Origin: an uncultured Lactococcus sp. | GTDB taxonomy: Bacteria; Bacillota; Bacilli; Lactobacillales; Streptococcaceae | Direction: 5' to 3' | Assembly (NCBI RefSeq): GCF_934191625.1 | Contig: NZ_CAKPUG010000002.1 | Location: forward strand, 1 to 64,000 | DNA: 64,000 bases | In this document: positions 35,721-44,798 of the stretch, in pieces | Position numbering within the stretch: the stretch's first letter is position 1 | Layout: every line of letters starts with the position of its first letter | Program-made: the position numbers and the translations under genes | The notes under the pieces: model-generated | Seen by the model: the letters and a program-made list of their open reading frames with translations, nothing else | Told to the model about the DNA's origin: nothing | Database searches by the model: none

Positions 35721-36374
35721 TTATTTGATGTCCTTATTTGACATAAAGAATAAAAGAGTTTGAAGCTCTTTCGTTAAGTCGATCGACTGAACAACAACAT
35801 CTTCTGGAACTTGCAAGCGCAAGGGTGAAAAATTAAGGATACCTTTGATACCAGCTTTAACTAGGATATCTGCGACTTCTTGAGCATTCTCTTTATTTAC
35901 AGAAATAATTGCTGTTTTGATTTTTGAATCTTTAATATTTTTAGAGAAGTCAGCGATGTCATAGATAGGAACACCAGTAGAAGTAGTTGTACCAACGAGA
36001 GGATTTTCTGGAACATCATAAGCTTGGGTAACACGCATTTTATTGCGGTTTTGGAATTCATAATTAATAAGGGCGCGTCCAAGGTTACCAACTCCTATGA
36101 GTGCGATATGCGTTTCTTGATCTTGTCCGAGTAATTCTCCAAAGAAATCACGTAAAGCGCGTGTTTCATAACCATAGCCTCGACGTCCCAGCTCACCAAA
36201 GAGTGAAAAATCGCGACGAATCGTCGCTGCATCCACACCAATTTTTTCCGAAATAAGTTGTGAGTTTGTGCGTGTTACTTGTTCATCAACTAAAAGTTTG
36301 AACAAGCGATAATATTGAGGCAAACGTTTTGCTGTTGCCTTGGGTAGTTGTTTATTAACTTGGGAGCCAGCCAT
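35721..36374 (-). CDS. rex: Redox-sensing transcriptional repressor Rex
   Basis: The protein has 217 residues. An N-terminal winged helix with VDAATIRRDFSLFGELG and a Rossmann NADH-binding domain with IGVGNLGRALINY. Rex senses the NADH/NAD+ ratio and represses fermentation and respiration genes when NAD+ is high. ATG 36374 is chosen, with AAAGGAG before it. TTGTGAA half-sites near 36396 and 36469 in its upstream region resemble Rex half-operators. Confidence 0.95.
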   Translation of the reverse strand: MAGSQVNKQLPKATAKRLPQYYRLFKLLVDEQVTRTNSQLISEKIGVDAATIRRDFSLFGELGRRGYGYETRALRDFFGELLGQDQETHIALIGVGNLGRALINYEFQNRNKMRVTQAYDVPENPLVGTTTSTGVPIYDIADFSKNIKDSKIKTAIISVNKENAQEVADILVKAGIKGILNFSPLRLQVPEDVVVQSIDLTKELQTLLFFMSNKDIK

Positions 36375-36501
36375 GTTATCTCCTTTACATAGTCTTTGTG
36401 AATATTTTACCTTTTTTAATGGGGGCTTGTCAAACAATTCTTTCCGGAATTATGCGGTTGAGGAAACTTTGTGAAAAAAAGGAAGAAAATTTAACAAAGA
36501 A

Positions 36502-36524
36502 AAAAAGAGAAAGTTTCTCTTTTT
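36502..36524 (-). terminator. Terminator after mleR
   Basis: A hairpin of AAAAAGAGAAA and TTTCTCTTTTT lies directly after the stop codon of the minus-strand regulator gene. Confidence 0.65.
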
Positions 36525-36527
36525 GCT

Positions 36528-37421
36528 TCAATTTATTTTTTCATTGAGTTCATCTAGTAAACGAATTAATTCTTTCAAGTCCGCATTAAGAAGAGTGCTT
36601 CTGAGATAGGCATATTGAACATGAAAAATTTGCTTATCTTCAGGTATTAATGGTATCTTTATAAGACTATCCATATCAGCAAATGGAAGAAAATCGGTCA
36701 TTAAGGTTATACCCACATTTGAGTTGACCAGCTGACCAATAGTATGGATATCTGAAAAATTAAAGAGAATTTTAGCTTTTTTCTTGTATTTTTCATTCAA
36801 ATTTTGGAAAGCCTCCATGTGCACAAAGCTTTCATCAAGAAGAATAAAAGGATAATCCAAGGCTTCTTTAAATGAAATTTCTTGACGCGAAGCGAGTGGG
36901 TTGTCTTTAGAGACAAAGATATAAAATTCACGTTGATAAAGTAATTTTACAAAAAGGTTGGGATGCATCAGTGGAGCAATGCTTCCAATGAGGCTAAAAT
37001 CAATTGTGCCAGAGATGAGTTTGGCCAGAAGCTCTTCCGAGCCACCCGATACTAAATCAAATTTAGATAAAAAGCTAATAGCATCCTTATCATTTAAGAG
37101 CTGTGCCAAAATTTTTGCTCGAATAATAGGTGGAAATCCAATATGATTTTGATGATTTTTAGAATGTTCAATGGCTCTTTGCGTGAGTGCTAACTCTTCT
37201 AAGATACTTTCAATATGAATTTTTAAAATTTTTCCTTCATCCGTCAGTACAACGGTTCGATGGGAAGGATCTTTATATATTAAATTACAGTTATAATATT
37301 GTTCCAATCTCTTTACAGCATAGGTAATTGTCGGCTGACTTACCCCAAAATGATTAGAAACAGCAGTAAAAGACAGCAAGTCTCCTAAAGCATTAAAGTA
37401 CTCGAAATCATGCAAGTTCAT
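36528..37421 (-). CDS. mleR: LysR-type regulator of malolactic fermentation (MleR-like)
   Basis: The protein has 297 residues. An N-terminal HTH (about 1-60) with GVSQPTITYAVKRLEQYY and a LysR-type effector domain (about 90-290). It is divergent from mleS-mleP, the arrangement seen in L. lactis and Oenococcus, where MleR activates the malolactic genes. AGGAG lies 11 bases before the ATG. Confidence 0.88.
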   Translation of the reverse strand: MNLHDFEYFNALGDLLSFTAVSNHFGVSQPTITYAVKRLEQYYNCNLIYKDPSHRTVVLTDEGKILKIHIESILEELALTQRAIEHSKNHQNHIGFPPIIRAKILAQLLNDKDAISFLSKFDLVSGGSEELLAKLISGTIDFSLIGSIAPLMHPNLFVKLLYQREFYIFVSKDNPLASRQEISFKEALDYPFILLDESFVHMEAFQNLNEKYKKKAKILFNFSDIHTIGQLVNSNVGITLMTDFLPFADMDSLIKIPLIPEDKQIFHVQYAYLRSTLLNADLKELIRLLDELNEKIN

Positions 37422-37504
37422 TAGATTAAACGCTCCTTTGACTTTTATATTCTACCACAAGTTTATCAATTTGTTATAAATTATATTTATCGTAACCTAA
37501 AGGT

Positions 37505-37534
37505 TTGACTATAATTTTTTATAAGTATTAAAAT
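37505..37534 (+). promoter_or_regulatory. Promoter of mleS-mleP
   Basis: TTGACT (37505-37510) and TAAAAT (37529-37534), spacer 18. Another TATAAT at 37510-37515 lacks a good -35. Confidence 0.5.
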
Positions 37535-37542
37535 ACATCTTG

Positions 37543-37555
37543 TAAGAATTTCTTA
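37543..37555. promoter_or_regulatory. LysR-type operator candidate (T-N11-A)
   Basis: TAAGAATTTCTTA is a dyad of the T-N11-A form bound by LysR regulators. It lies near the predicted start point of mleS. Confidence 0.45.
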
Positions 37556-37584
37556 TAGGAATAATAAATTTGGAGGACGTACGA

Positions 37585-39207
37585 ATGCGTGCACATGAAA
37601 TTTTAAACAATCCTTTTTTAAATAAAGGAACAGCATTTACTATGGAAGAACGTAAGGAATTAGGTTTAATCGGTCTTTTGCCACCTTATGTTCAAACACT
37701 TGAAGAACAAGCAGAACAAACATACCAACATTACTTGGAAAAACCATCTGATTTGGAGAAACGTCATTTCTTGATGGAAATCTTCAATACAAATCGTACT
37801 TTGTTTTACTATTTGTTTAACCAACATATCGTTGAGTTCAATCCTATCGTGTATGATCCAGTTATTGCTGAAACAATCGAAAACTACAGCCGTCTATTTG
37901 TTGATCCACAATATGCTGCATACCTTGATATTAACCACCCAGAAAATATTCAAGAAACCTTGAAAAATGCAGCAGGTGACCGCAATATACGCTTGATTGT
38001 TGTGACCGATGCTGAAGGAATTCTTGGTATTGGTGATTGGGGTACACAAGGTGTAGATATCTCTGTTGGGAAATTAATGGTTTATACTGCAGCAGCAGGT
38101 ATCGATCCTGCGTCAGTACTTCCTATCGTTATTGATGCAGGTACTAACCGCAAAGAACTCTTGGAAGACCCAATGTATCTTGGAAATCGTCACACTCGCG
38201 TTTATGGTGACCAATATTACGACTTCATCGACCAATTTGTAGAAACTGCTGAGACAATGTTTCCTAAACTTTACTTACACTGGGAAGACTTCGGACGCTC
38301 AAATGCTGCAAATATCTTGAACAAATACAAAAAAGAAATCCCAACATTCAACGATGATATCCAAGGAACTGGTATTGTTGTCTTAGGAGGTATCTTTGGT
38401 TCACTTGATATTACAGGTGAAAAATTAACGGATCAAGTTTATCTTTGCTACGGTGGTGGCTCTGCTGGTGCAGGTATTGCTGATCGTGTTCATGCAGAAA
38501 TGGTAAGTGAAGGTCTTTCAGAAGAAGAAGCCTATAACCACTTCTTTATGATGGATAAACAAGGTTTACTTTTTGATGATATGGAAGATTTGACACCCGC
38601 ACAAAAACCATTTGCTAAGAAACGCGCAGATTTTGAAAAAGCTGGTGACATGACGGACTTAGCGAATGTTATCAAAACAGTAAAAGCTACTATCTTAGTT
38701 GGTACTTCGACTGATGCTGGTGCATTTACGAAAGAAGTTGTTGAAGCAATGTGTGCCAATACAGAACGACCAGTGATTTTCCCTATCTCCAATCCGACTA
38801 AAAAATTGGAAGCAACTGCGGAGCAAGTGATCGCATGGTCAGATGGAAAAGCTTTTGTTGCAACAGGTATTCCATCAGGAACCGTGACTTATAAAGGTGT
38901 TGACTACCAAATCGGTCAAGCAAATAATGCTTTGATCTATCCTGGCTTGGGGCTTGGTATGTTGGCTTCAGAAGCTTCACTACTTACTGATGAAATGATT
39001 GGTGCAGCTGCACACTCACTGAGCGGTCTTGTTGATCCTGGAGCAGCTGGAGCTCCTGTGCTTCCTCCATTTGAATATGTTGCTGATGTTTCAATCAAAG
39101 TTGCAGAAGCAGTAGCGAAAAAAGCTCAAGAACAAGGCTTAGCACAAGCTCAAGAAAAAGATATGGTGAAAGCCGTTCGCGAGATGAAATGGTATCCAAA
39201 ATACTAA
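37585..39207 (+). CDS. mleS: Malolactic enzyme
   Basis: The protein has 540 residues, the usual length. It has the malic-enzyme N-domain with [10 protein letters not shown] and [15 protein letters not shown], the metal-binding FNDDIQGTG, and NAD-binding [11 protein letters not shown]. It decarboxylates L-malate to L-lactate, consuming protons. Malolactic and malic enzymes are close relatives; the MleR and permease neighbours support the malolactic role. GGAGG precedes ATG 37585. Confidence 0.94.
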   Translation: MRAHEILNNPFLNKGTAFTMEERKELGLIGLLPPYVQTLEEQAEQTYQHYLEKPSDLEKRHFLMEIFNTNRTLFYYLFNQHIVEFNPIVYDPVIAETIENYSRLFVDPQYAAYLDINHPENIQETLKNAAGDRNIRLIVVTDAEGILGIGDWGTQGVDISVGKLMVYTAAAGIDPASVLPIVIDAGTNRKELLEDPMYLGNRHTRVYGDQYYDFIDQFVETAETMFPKLYLHWEDFGRSNAANILNKYKKEIPTFNDDIQGTGIVVLGGIFGSLDITGEKLTDQVYLCYGGGSAGAGIADRVHAEMVSEGLSEEEAYNHFFMMDKQGLLFDDMEDLTPAQKPFAKKRADFEKAGDMTDLANVIKTVKATILVGTSTDAGAFTKEVVEAMCANTERPVIFPISNPTKKLEATAEQVIAWSDGKAFVATGIPSGTVTYKGVDYQIGQANNALIYPGLGLGMLASEASLLTDEMIGAAAHSLSGLVDPGAAGAPVLPPFEYVADVSIKVAEAVAKKAQEQGLAQAQEKDMVKAVREMKWYPKY

Positions 39208-39224
39208 GAGGTTAATGGATTAAA

Positions 39225-40502
39225 ATGAAAAAATTAAAAGAAATAAAAATTTCAGGAATAAGTCTTCCTCTCTATGCCTTTTTTATGATTGTATTGGCAG
39301 TGACGATAGGTTTAGGGAAATTACCGCTTAACATGGTGGGTATCACTCTCCTATTAGTACTGTTAGGCCACCTGCTTTATTTTATCGGTGAAAAATTACC
39401 TATCATGAATTCATATTTGGGTGGAGGTTCTGTCTTTACTTTGTTAGGTGCAACCCTCTTATCCTTTTTCCACATCATTCCTGCGAATGTAACAGATGCA
39501 GTTGGGAAATTTATGGGTGGTCAGTTTGGTTTCCTTGATTTCTATATTGCAGCCCTAATTTGTGGGTCAATCTTAGGAATGAACAGAAGTTTGCTTGTCA
39601 AAGCTTCAGCTAAATTCATCCCTGTTGCTTTGGTAACAATGGTTGTTGGTTTCTTCGCTGTGGGTGGTATGGGTGTCTTGCTTGGCAATGGTTTTGCAGA
39701 CTCTGTCATGTATGTTTCAATGCCTATGATGTCTGGTGGTATGGGAGCCGGAATTACTCCTTTATCACAAATCTATGCTGATGGTTTAGCTAATGGTAAC
39801 CAAACGGCAATTTTCTCCCAACTTGCTCCCGCAGTAACCTTTGGGAATATCATTGCCATTATTGGGGCACTTTCCATTTCTAAAATCTTTGCGAAATCAA
39901 AATACAATGGTCATGGAACATTAGTTTCTGCGACAAAAGAAGAACTGGCAAAACCGAAAATTGAGTTTGATGCAACTAAAATTGGTGTCGGTATGCTATA
40001 TGCCTTTACCTTACTTATGGTTGGTGTTATCTTGAACAATTTCTTCCCAAATATTCACGAATATGCATTTATGATTATCATCGTCTTTGTTCTCAAAGCC
40101 TTTGATGCTGTACCAAAAGAGTTGGAAGATTCGGTTGTTATGTTTAATCAAATTATCATGACTAATCTTACTCATGCGGTATTGGCAGGTATTGGTTTAG
40201 CATTGATCGATTTGACCACACTTGGTTCAGCTTTAACATGGCAATTTATTGTGCTCTGTCTGACAAGTGTTATCGCTATGGGATTGACCAGCTGGTTCTT
40301 AGGTCTTGCCTTAGGCATGTACCCTGTCGAAACAGCTATTGGCGCTGGGATGATAAATAACTCAATGGGTGGAACAGGGAATATTGCCGTTCTCTCTGCC
40401 TCTGATCGTATGGAAATGATTGCCTTTGCACAAATGGCCAACCGCTTGTGTGGTGCCATTGTCCTTATCATGGGTGGTATACTCATTCGCTTCTTTTACT
40501 AA
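39225..40502 (+). CDS. mleP: Malate permease (2-hydroxycarboxylate transporter family)
   Basis: The protein has 425 residues and about 11 membrane segments. Two conserved 2HCT reentrant loops, SGGMGAGITPLSQIY (near 168) and NSMGGTGNIAVLSASDRMEM (near 385), carry the GGxG motifs. It probably exchanges malate for lactate, building a proton-motive force. It follows mleS by 17 bases, with AGAGG about 10 bases upstream of the ATG. Confidence 0.93.
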   Translation: MKKLKEIKISGISLPLYAFFMIVLAVTIGLGKLPLNMVGITLLLVLLGHLLYFIGEKLPIMNSYLGGGSVFTLLGATLLSFFHIIPANVTDAVGKFMGGQFGFLDFYIAALICGSILGMNRSLLVKASAKFIPVALVTMVVGFFAVGGMGVLLGNGFADSVMYVSMPMMSGGMGAGITPLSQIYADGLANGNQTAIFSQLAPAVTFGNIIAIIGALSISKIFAKSKYNGHGTLVSATKEELAKPKIEFDATKIGVGMLYAFTLLMVGVILNNFFPNIHEYAFMIIIVFVLKAFDAVPKELEDSVVMFNQIIMTNLTHAVLAGIGLALIDLTTLGSALTWQFIVLCLTSVIAMGLTSWFLGLALGMYPVETAIGAGMINNSMGGTGNIAVLSASDRMEMIAFAQMANRLCGAIVLIMGGILIRFFY

Positions 40503-40548
40503 TTGATCCTCCAATCAAAGTAATATAATAACAAAATAATAATGAACT

Positions 40549-40579
40549 AAAACGAGGTGTTATCGCCCTCGTTTTTTTT
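40549..40579 (+). terminator. Terminator after mleP
   Basis: AAAACGAGG and CCTCGTTTT with a loop of about 10 bases, followed by more T residues. Confidence 0.85.
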
Positions 40580-40697
40580 GTGTACTGTTTCTTTAAAGGA
40601 TACAATTATTAGCTAATATATAATAGAAGAAAGTATCAATAGTTTTTTGAACAAACTTTAATCATAACAAAAAAATACCGTAGATAACAAGAAAAAA

Positions 40698-40703
40698 TAT
40701 AAT
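40698..40703 (+). promoter_or_regulatory. First TATAAT box upstream of the second Rgg gene
   Basis: TATAAT without a clear -35. It lies just upstream of the palindromic operator. A second TATAAT lies downstream at 40772. Confidence 0.35.
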
Positions 40704-40715
40704 AAAACCACACAA

Positions 40716-40733
40716 TGTTTAGTTTTCTAAACA
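40716..40733. promoter_or_regulatory. Palindromic operator upstream of the second Rgg gene
   Basis: TGTTTAG, TTTT, CTAAACA is a perfect 7+7 palindrome, the same core as at 26985-27004. A third half-site-like TGTTTGG follows at 40738. It is centred about 47 bases before TATAAT 40772-40777. Confidence 0.65.
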
Positions 40734-40771
40734 AATCCTGTTTGGTATATACTCTCAAGTATAAAAAAAGA

Positions 40772-40777
40772 TATAAT
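40772..40777 (+). promoter_or_regulatory. -10 box of the second Rgg gene
   Basis: TATAAT at a fixed distance from the operator, with no recognisable -35 at the right spacing (ATACTC). This suggests an activator-dependent promoter. The leader would be about 80 nt. Confidence 0.5.
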
Positions 40778-40864
40778 TTTAACTTGGAAAGTGAGAGCTT
40801 TAAAAGTATATAACAATAAAGGTTAAGGTATACTTTATAAGCTTAAAAGTAGGGTTTATGTTAT

Positions 40865-41719
40865 ATGATTTATAGTAAGTATGGTAAAATATTTCGACAC
40901 TTAAGATTGCAGAAAAACATGAGTCTATCTGAGTTGAATACTTTAACAGGTGTTTCTAAAGCGACGATTTCACAGTTTGAGAATGGTAAATCATTGGTAT
41001 CGTTTGATAAGCTTGAAGCTCTACTAGAATGTATGAACCTTACCATACTAGATTATTCATTACTTGTAAATAATGGTTTACCCGAATATTTTATTACGCA
41101 ATTCCAAAATATAGAAGATGCATATTATAATCAAGATGAAGCTGAGCTTCATCATCTGTATGAAAAAAACCTAGAGTATGAGAATGAATCTACATATATG
41201 ATTGCTTTAAGTGCCAAAGCAACTTATACTCAGCTATCGGAAAAAGAAATCCAGGAGGTTGAAGCACTTTTATCTGTAGGTCCACTGTGGGGGCTTTACG
41301 AATTGTACATTCTCATTCACACTTTGGAACAACTCAATCTGAATTTGGTCTGGTGTATAATTGAAACATTTTTTAAAAATAAAAATGTTTTTAAATATTT
41401 AAAAGTACTTCATGAATATCGTGCATTACTTATCAATATTTTAATTAAGGCTGAATTAGTATTTATTGAAGCAGATTGCGATACAAAAGCAGGGATTGTC
41501 TTATCACGGTTGAACAGCCTCGCTGTGGAATCAGATTTGACCAGTAAAGCAATAACTCGTATATTAAAAGGTTGTTATACTTACGCTTTTGAAAATCGAA
41601 GTAAAGGCGAAAAGATTATAGCAAGTTGCCTGGAAATTATGGATAAGATGGGAGCAGTAAAATTAAAAAATGTTATTGCTCATCGCATTACATTGCTAAA
41701 AAATAGAGTGAAAAGATAA
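40865..41719 (+). CDS. Rgg/GadR/MutR-family transcriptional regulator (copy 2)
   Basis: The protein has 284 residues. The N-terminal HTH contains KATISQFENGKSLVSFDKL, and the C-terminal region is helical. It is paralogous to the gene at 25943. The palindrome upstream of its -10 is shared with the pilus promoter, suggesting that one of the two Rgg proteins controls both sites, with auto-regulation if it is this one. It is followed by a terminator. Role inferred. Confidence 0.87.
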   Translation: MIYSKYGKIFRHLRLQKNMSLSELNTLTGVSKATISQFENGKSLVSFDKLEALLECMNLTILDYSLLVNNGLPEYFITQFQNIEDAYYNQDEAELHHLYEKNLEYENESTYMIALSAKATYTQLSEKEIQEVEALLSVGPLWGLYELYILIHTLEQLNLNLVWCIIETFFKNKNVFKYLKVLHEYRALLINILIKAELVFIEADCDTKAGIVLSRLNSLAVESDLTSKAITRILKGCYTYAFENRSKGEKIIASCLEIMDKMGAVKLKNVIAHRITLLKNRVKR

Positions 41720-41748
41720 GAAAAACCGCTTAGGTAAGTGGTTTTTTT
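41719..41748 (+). terminator. Terminator after the second Rgg gene
   Basis: AAAAACCGCTTA and TAAGTGGTTTTT pair with one G-U and are followed by T residues. Confidence 0.75.
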
Positions 41749-41854
41749 TATAAACATATTGATGCTTCATGGTGAATTTTCAGACAGAAGCAAATACTTT
41801 TTACTGGAGGAGTGCTATAATAAAGGGAGAAAAACAGATAAGGCGGTGTTGATA

Positions 41855-42310
41855 ATGGAAAAAATTTCAAAAGAAGAACTCAAACAAAAATTGTCTGATA
41901 TTGAATATGCAGTAACACAAGAAAATGCAACTGAGCGTCCTTTTTCAGGAAAATATGATGATTTTTATCAAGACGGAATTTATGTTGATATTGTCAGTGG
42001 AGAAGCGCTTTTTAGCTCGACCGATAAATATGATGCAGGTTGTGGTTGGCCTTCATTTACCCATCCTATAGATAAGCAAGGGGTAAAAGAAAAAGCAGAT
42101 TTTTCCTTAGGTATGCATCGTGTGGAAGTACGGAGCAGGGAGGCTGATTCTCATTTAGGTCATGTTTTCACTGATGGTCCACAAGATCAGGGAGGTTTGC
42201 GCTACTGTATAAATGCTGCGGCGTTAAAATTTGTCCCAGTCGAAAAGTTGGATGAAGAAGGTTACGGAGAATATAAAGTGCTGTTTGATGGAGTTGAACA
42301 GGGAAAATAA
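41855..42310 (+). CDS. msrB: Peptide-methionine (R)-S-oxide reductase
   Basis: The protein has 151 residues. It has [16 protein letters not shown], the substrate region SHLGHVF, and the catalytic cysteine in [11 protein letters not shown]. The zinc CXXC pairs of other MsrBs are absent, as in many lactic-acid-bacterial forms. It repairs oxidised methionine in proteins. ATG 41855 has AAGGCGG before it; in-frame codons further upstream overlap the preceding terminator. Confidence 0.94.
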   Translation: MEKISKEELKQKLSDIEYAVTQENATERPFSGKYDDFYQDGIYVDIVSGEALFSSTDKYDAGCGWPSFTHPIDKQGVKEKADFSLGMHRVEVRSREADSHLGHVFTDGPQDQGGLRYCINAAALKFVPVEKLDEEGYGEYKVLFDGVEQGK

Positions 42311-42441
42311 AAACTTAAAAAGTCTATAACCAAAAATTAATAAACAGGGTATTTTTTCTTTGCCTCAATCCTATGTTAGAATGACAATATAGAGAATATA
42401 TGATTATTTTCTCAAGAATTCAATTAGAGGAGGATTTACTG

Positions 42442-43281
42442 ATGAAAGCACCCTTAATTACAATGAACGATGGCCACTTGATACCAGCTGTTGGGCTTGG
42501 AACCTATCAGATTCGAGGTGGTGATGGTCTAGACGATGTCATGACAGCAATACAAAGCGGTTATCGCCTTTTAGACACTTCCACAAATTATGACAGTGAA
42601 GGCATGGTTGGTGAGGCAATACGCCGTTCAGGCATTCCCCGTTCTGAATTCTTTGTGACAACCAAATTACCGGGGAAATATCACCATTTTGAAGATGCCC
42701 TTGGAATGATTCAAGAATCACTTTTTCGTATGGGCTTAGAATATTTTGATTTGTATTTAATTCATTGGCCTCTTCCAAAACGTGGATTGTATGTTGAAGC
42801 TTGGAAAGCTTTAATTCAGGCTCAAAAATTGGGCTTTTCCCGATCTATTGGTGTTTCTAATTTCGAACCTGAGCATTTAGATAAAATTATTGATGAAACA
42901 GGCATTACACCAGCAGTGAACCAAATTGAAATACATCCATATTGGGTACAAGAGCGTATGGTAAAAGCTAATGCTGAACGAGGAATCATAACTGAAGCGT
43001 GGAGTCCACTAGGACGAGGAAATGACGCTCTTGAGGAGCATATCATTACTAATCTTGCTGAAAAATATGGGAAAACAGCCGGTCAAATTGTTCTACGTTG
43101 GCATGTAGAACGTGGGATTCTTCCGATTCCTAAGTCTAAAGACTTGGTTCATCAGCGTGAAAATCTTGCAATTTTTGATTTTGAATTGACTAAAGAAGAG
43201 ATTGCACAAATTAATACCTTGGAAAAACCGGACGGACGTATTGATGGACAAGATCCTAATGAATACGAAGAGTTTGTTTAA
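42442..43281 (+). CDS. Aldo/keto reductase
   Basis: The protein has 279 residues. It has the AKR barrel with catalytic Asp in LLDTSTNYD, the Tyr in the same segment, Lys in TTKLPG and His in LIHWPLP. The NADPH-binding IPKSKDLVHQREN lies near 225. It probably reduces aldehydes or ketones, such as 2,5-diketo-gluconate or methylglyoxal; the substrate cannot be told. AGAGGAGG precedes ATG 42442. The gene stands alone, with a terminator after it. Confidence 0.88.
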   Translation: MKAPLITMNDGHLIPAVGLGTYQIRGGDGLDDVMTAIQSGYRLLDTSTNYDSEGMVGEAIRRSGIPRSEFFVTTKLPGKYHHFEDALGMIQESLFRMGLEYFDLYLIHWPLPKRGLYVEAWKALIQAQKLGFSRSIGVSNFEPEHLDKIIDETGITPAVNQIEIHPYWVQERMVKANAERGIITEAWSPLGRGNDALEEHIITNLAEKYGKTAGQIVLRWHVERGILPIPKSKDLVHQRENLAIFDFELTKEEIAQINTLEKPDGRIDGQDPNEYEEFV

Positions 43282-43312
43282 TGAACCATTTGAAAAATAA
43301 TAATAATTATTG

Positions 43313-43346
43313 AAGAAACCTTGAGAAATTTAGGGTTTCTTTTTTA
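43313..43346 (+). terminator. Terminator after the aldo/keto reductase
   Basis: AAGAAACC and GGTTTCTT with a 13-base loop, then a T run. Confidence 0.75.
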
Positions 43347-43465
43347 TTAATATAAACTGAAAAGGGGAAGGGAGAAAAAGTTTTATTAAGATGCAAGTGG
43401 AGTATGACTTAACAACTTAATAAACTTAATGATGATGTATCTGTGGTTGATTGGAGCATTTATGA

Positions 43466-43471
43466 TAAAAT
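43466..43471 (+). promoter_or_regulatory. Extended -10 of dnaD, possible leaderless start
   Basis: TGATAAAAT contains an extended -10 (TG-A-TAAAAT) ending 6 bases before the dnaD ATG. Transcription would start at or beside the A of the start codon, leaving no room for a ribosome site. Confidence 0.5.
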
Positions 43472-43477
43472 AGAACT

Positions 43478-44152
43478 ATGACCTACTATGAAAATTACAT
43501 GACTGGACACATTGTACTACCTCATGCTATGCTGGAGCATTTTGCTCAAGTATTTCCTTCGGCAGAGGATTTTTTGGTTTGGCTCTATTTATATGAAAAT
43601 CGGGATATAGCGCCAAGTGAAATAGCCACTAAGATAGGAAAAAAACTTGCGGATGTGAACCGTAGTATTGATAATCTTCAAGAGTTTGGTTCTCTAAAGG
43701 TCACTCTACTCGGAATTGCTGGAGATATGGAAACCATCTTTGATGTCACGCCCGCTTTAAAAAAATTAGACCAATTGGCTGGTTTAGCTAAAGAAGAGCA
43801 TGCAGAAACCAGTGCACCAACACAACAAAACAAGAGTCAGCTGCAAGAGTTGGTTAATATTTTCGAAGCAGAAATGGGTATGGTTACTCCGATGCAAAGC
43901 GAAGAGCTCCGTATTCTCTTGTTTGAAGATAAGTACGACTTTGAGCTCATTAAACTTGCCCTACGTGAAGCAGTGGTGAACCGCAAGGTTTCACTTAACT
44001 ACATCAAAGCCATTTTACGCAATTGGCGCAATGATGGTTTGATGAGTACTCAAGCTGTAGAACAGCGCAAGGAAGAGCGTACCGAAGCAACGCAAAATCA
44101 CAAAACTACTGATTTCTATATCCCGATGGATGGCCCATGGAACGGAAAATAA
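43478..44152 (+). CDS. dnaD: Primosomal replication protein DnaD
   Basis: The protein has 224 residues. An N-terminal winged-helix domain (about 1-100) and the C-terminal DnaD domain (about 120-185), with YDFELIKLALREAV and LNYIKAILRNWRNDG as the DnaB_2/DnaD signature. It helps load the replicative helicase. No ribosome site precedes the ATG; see the possible leaderless promoter. The gene is followed by nth with one base between, the usual order. Confidence 0.92.
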   Translation: MTYYENYMTGHIVLPHAMLEHFAQVFPSAEDFLVWLYLYENRDIAPSEIATKIGKKLADVNRSIDNLQEFGSLKVTLLGIAGDMETIFDVTPALKKLDQLAGLAKEEHAETSAPTQQNKSQLQELVNIFEAEMGMVTPMQSEELRILLFEDKYDFELIKLALREAVVNRKVSLNYIKAILRNWRNDGLMSTQAVEQRKEERTEATQNHKTTDFYIPMDGPWNGK

Positions 44153-44153
44153 T

Positions 44154-44798
44154 ATGCTGAGTAAGAAACGATTTTTAGAAGCTTTAGATATCATTGTTGC
44201 TATGTTTCCCGAAGCACATGGTGAACTAGAATGGGAAACACCTTTTCAACTTTTAATTGCTACTATTTTATCCGCACAAGCCACCGATAAGGGTGTTAAC
44301 AAGGCAACACCAAGCCTTTTTGCGAAATACCCTGATCCAGAAAGCTTGGCTCAAGCAGATATCGCGGATGTTGAACAATGTATCCGAACGATTGGTCTTT
44401 ACAAAACAAAAGCGAAAAATATTGTCAAGACTTCGCAAATGTTGGTAGAAAATTTTAACAGTGAACTACCCAGAGATAAAAAATTATTACAAACCTTGCC
44501 AGGTGTAGGACGGAAAACAGCAAATGTTGTTCTGGGAGAAACCTACGGTATTCCTGGGATTGCTGTTGATACACATGTTGAACGGATTTCGAAACGATTG
44601 GATATTGTACCACAAAAAGCCTCCGTCTTGGAGGTTGAAGAGAAGTTGATGAAGCTGATTCCTGAAGAACGCTGGGTGGAAAGCCATCACCATCTTATCT
44701 TTTTTGGTCGTTATCATTGTACAGCACGTGCACCAAAGTGTGAAGAATGTCCTGTGCTCGCATACTGTAAATTTGGAAAGAAAAACTTAAATGAATGA
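44154..44798 (+). CDS. nth: Endonuclease III
   Basis: The protein has 214 residues. The helix-hairpin-helix is LPGVGRKTANVVL with the catalytic Lys, and the catalytic Asp is in VDTHVERIS. The [4Fe-4S] ligands are the four cysteines of the C-terminal CTARAPKCEECPVLAYC. It excises oxidised pyrimidines. ATG 44154 is preferred over the in-frame ATG inside dnaD. It overlaps trmK by 8 bases. Confidence 0.96.
   Translation: MLSKKRFLEALDIIVAMFPEAHGELEWETPFQLLIATILSAQATDKGVNKATPSLFAKYPDPESLAQADIADVEQCIRTIGLYKTKAKNIVKTSQMLVENFNSELPRDKKLLQTLPGVGRKTANVVLGETYGIPGIAVDTHVERISKRLDIVPQKASVLEVEEKLMKLIPEERWVESHHHLIFFGRYHCTARAPKCEECPVLAYCKFGKKNLNE

Noticed and set aside
36396..36480. Full Rex operator in the rex promoter
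   Set aside because: Only half-sites (TTGTGAA, TTGTGAAAA) are present; no complete TTGTGA-N6-TCACAA dyad.
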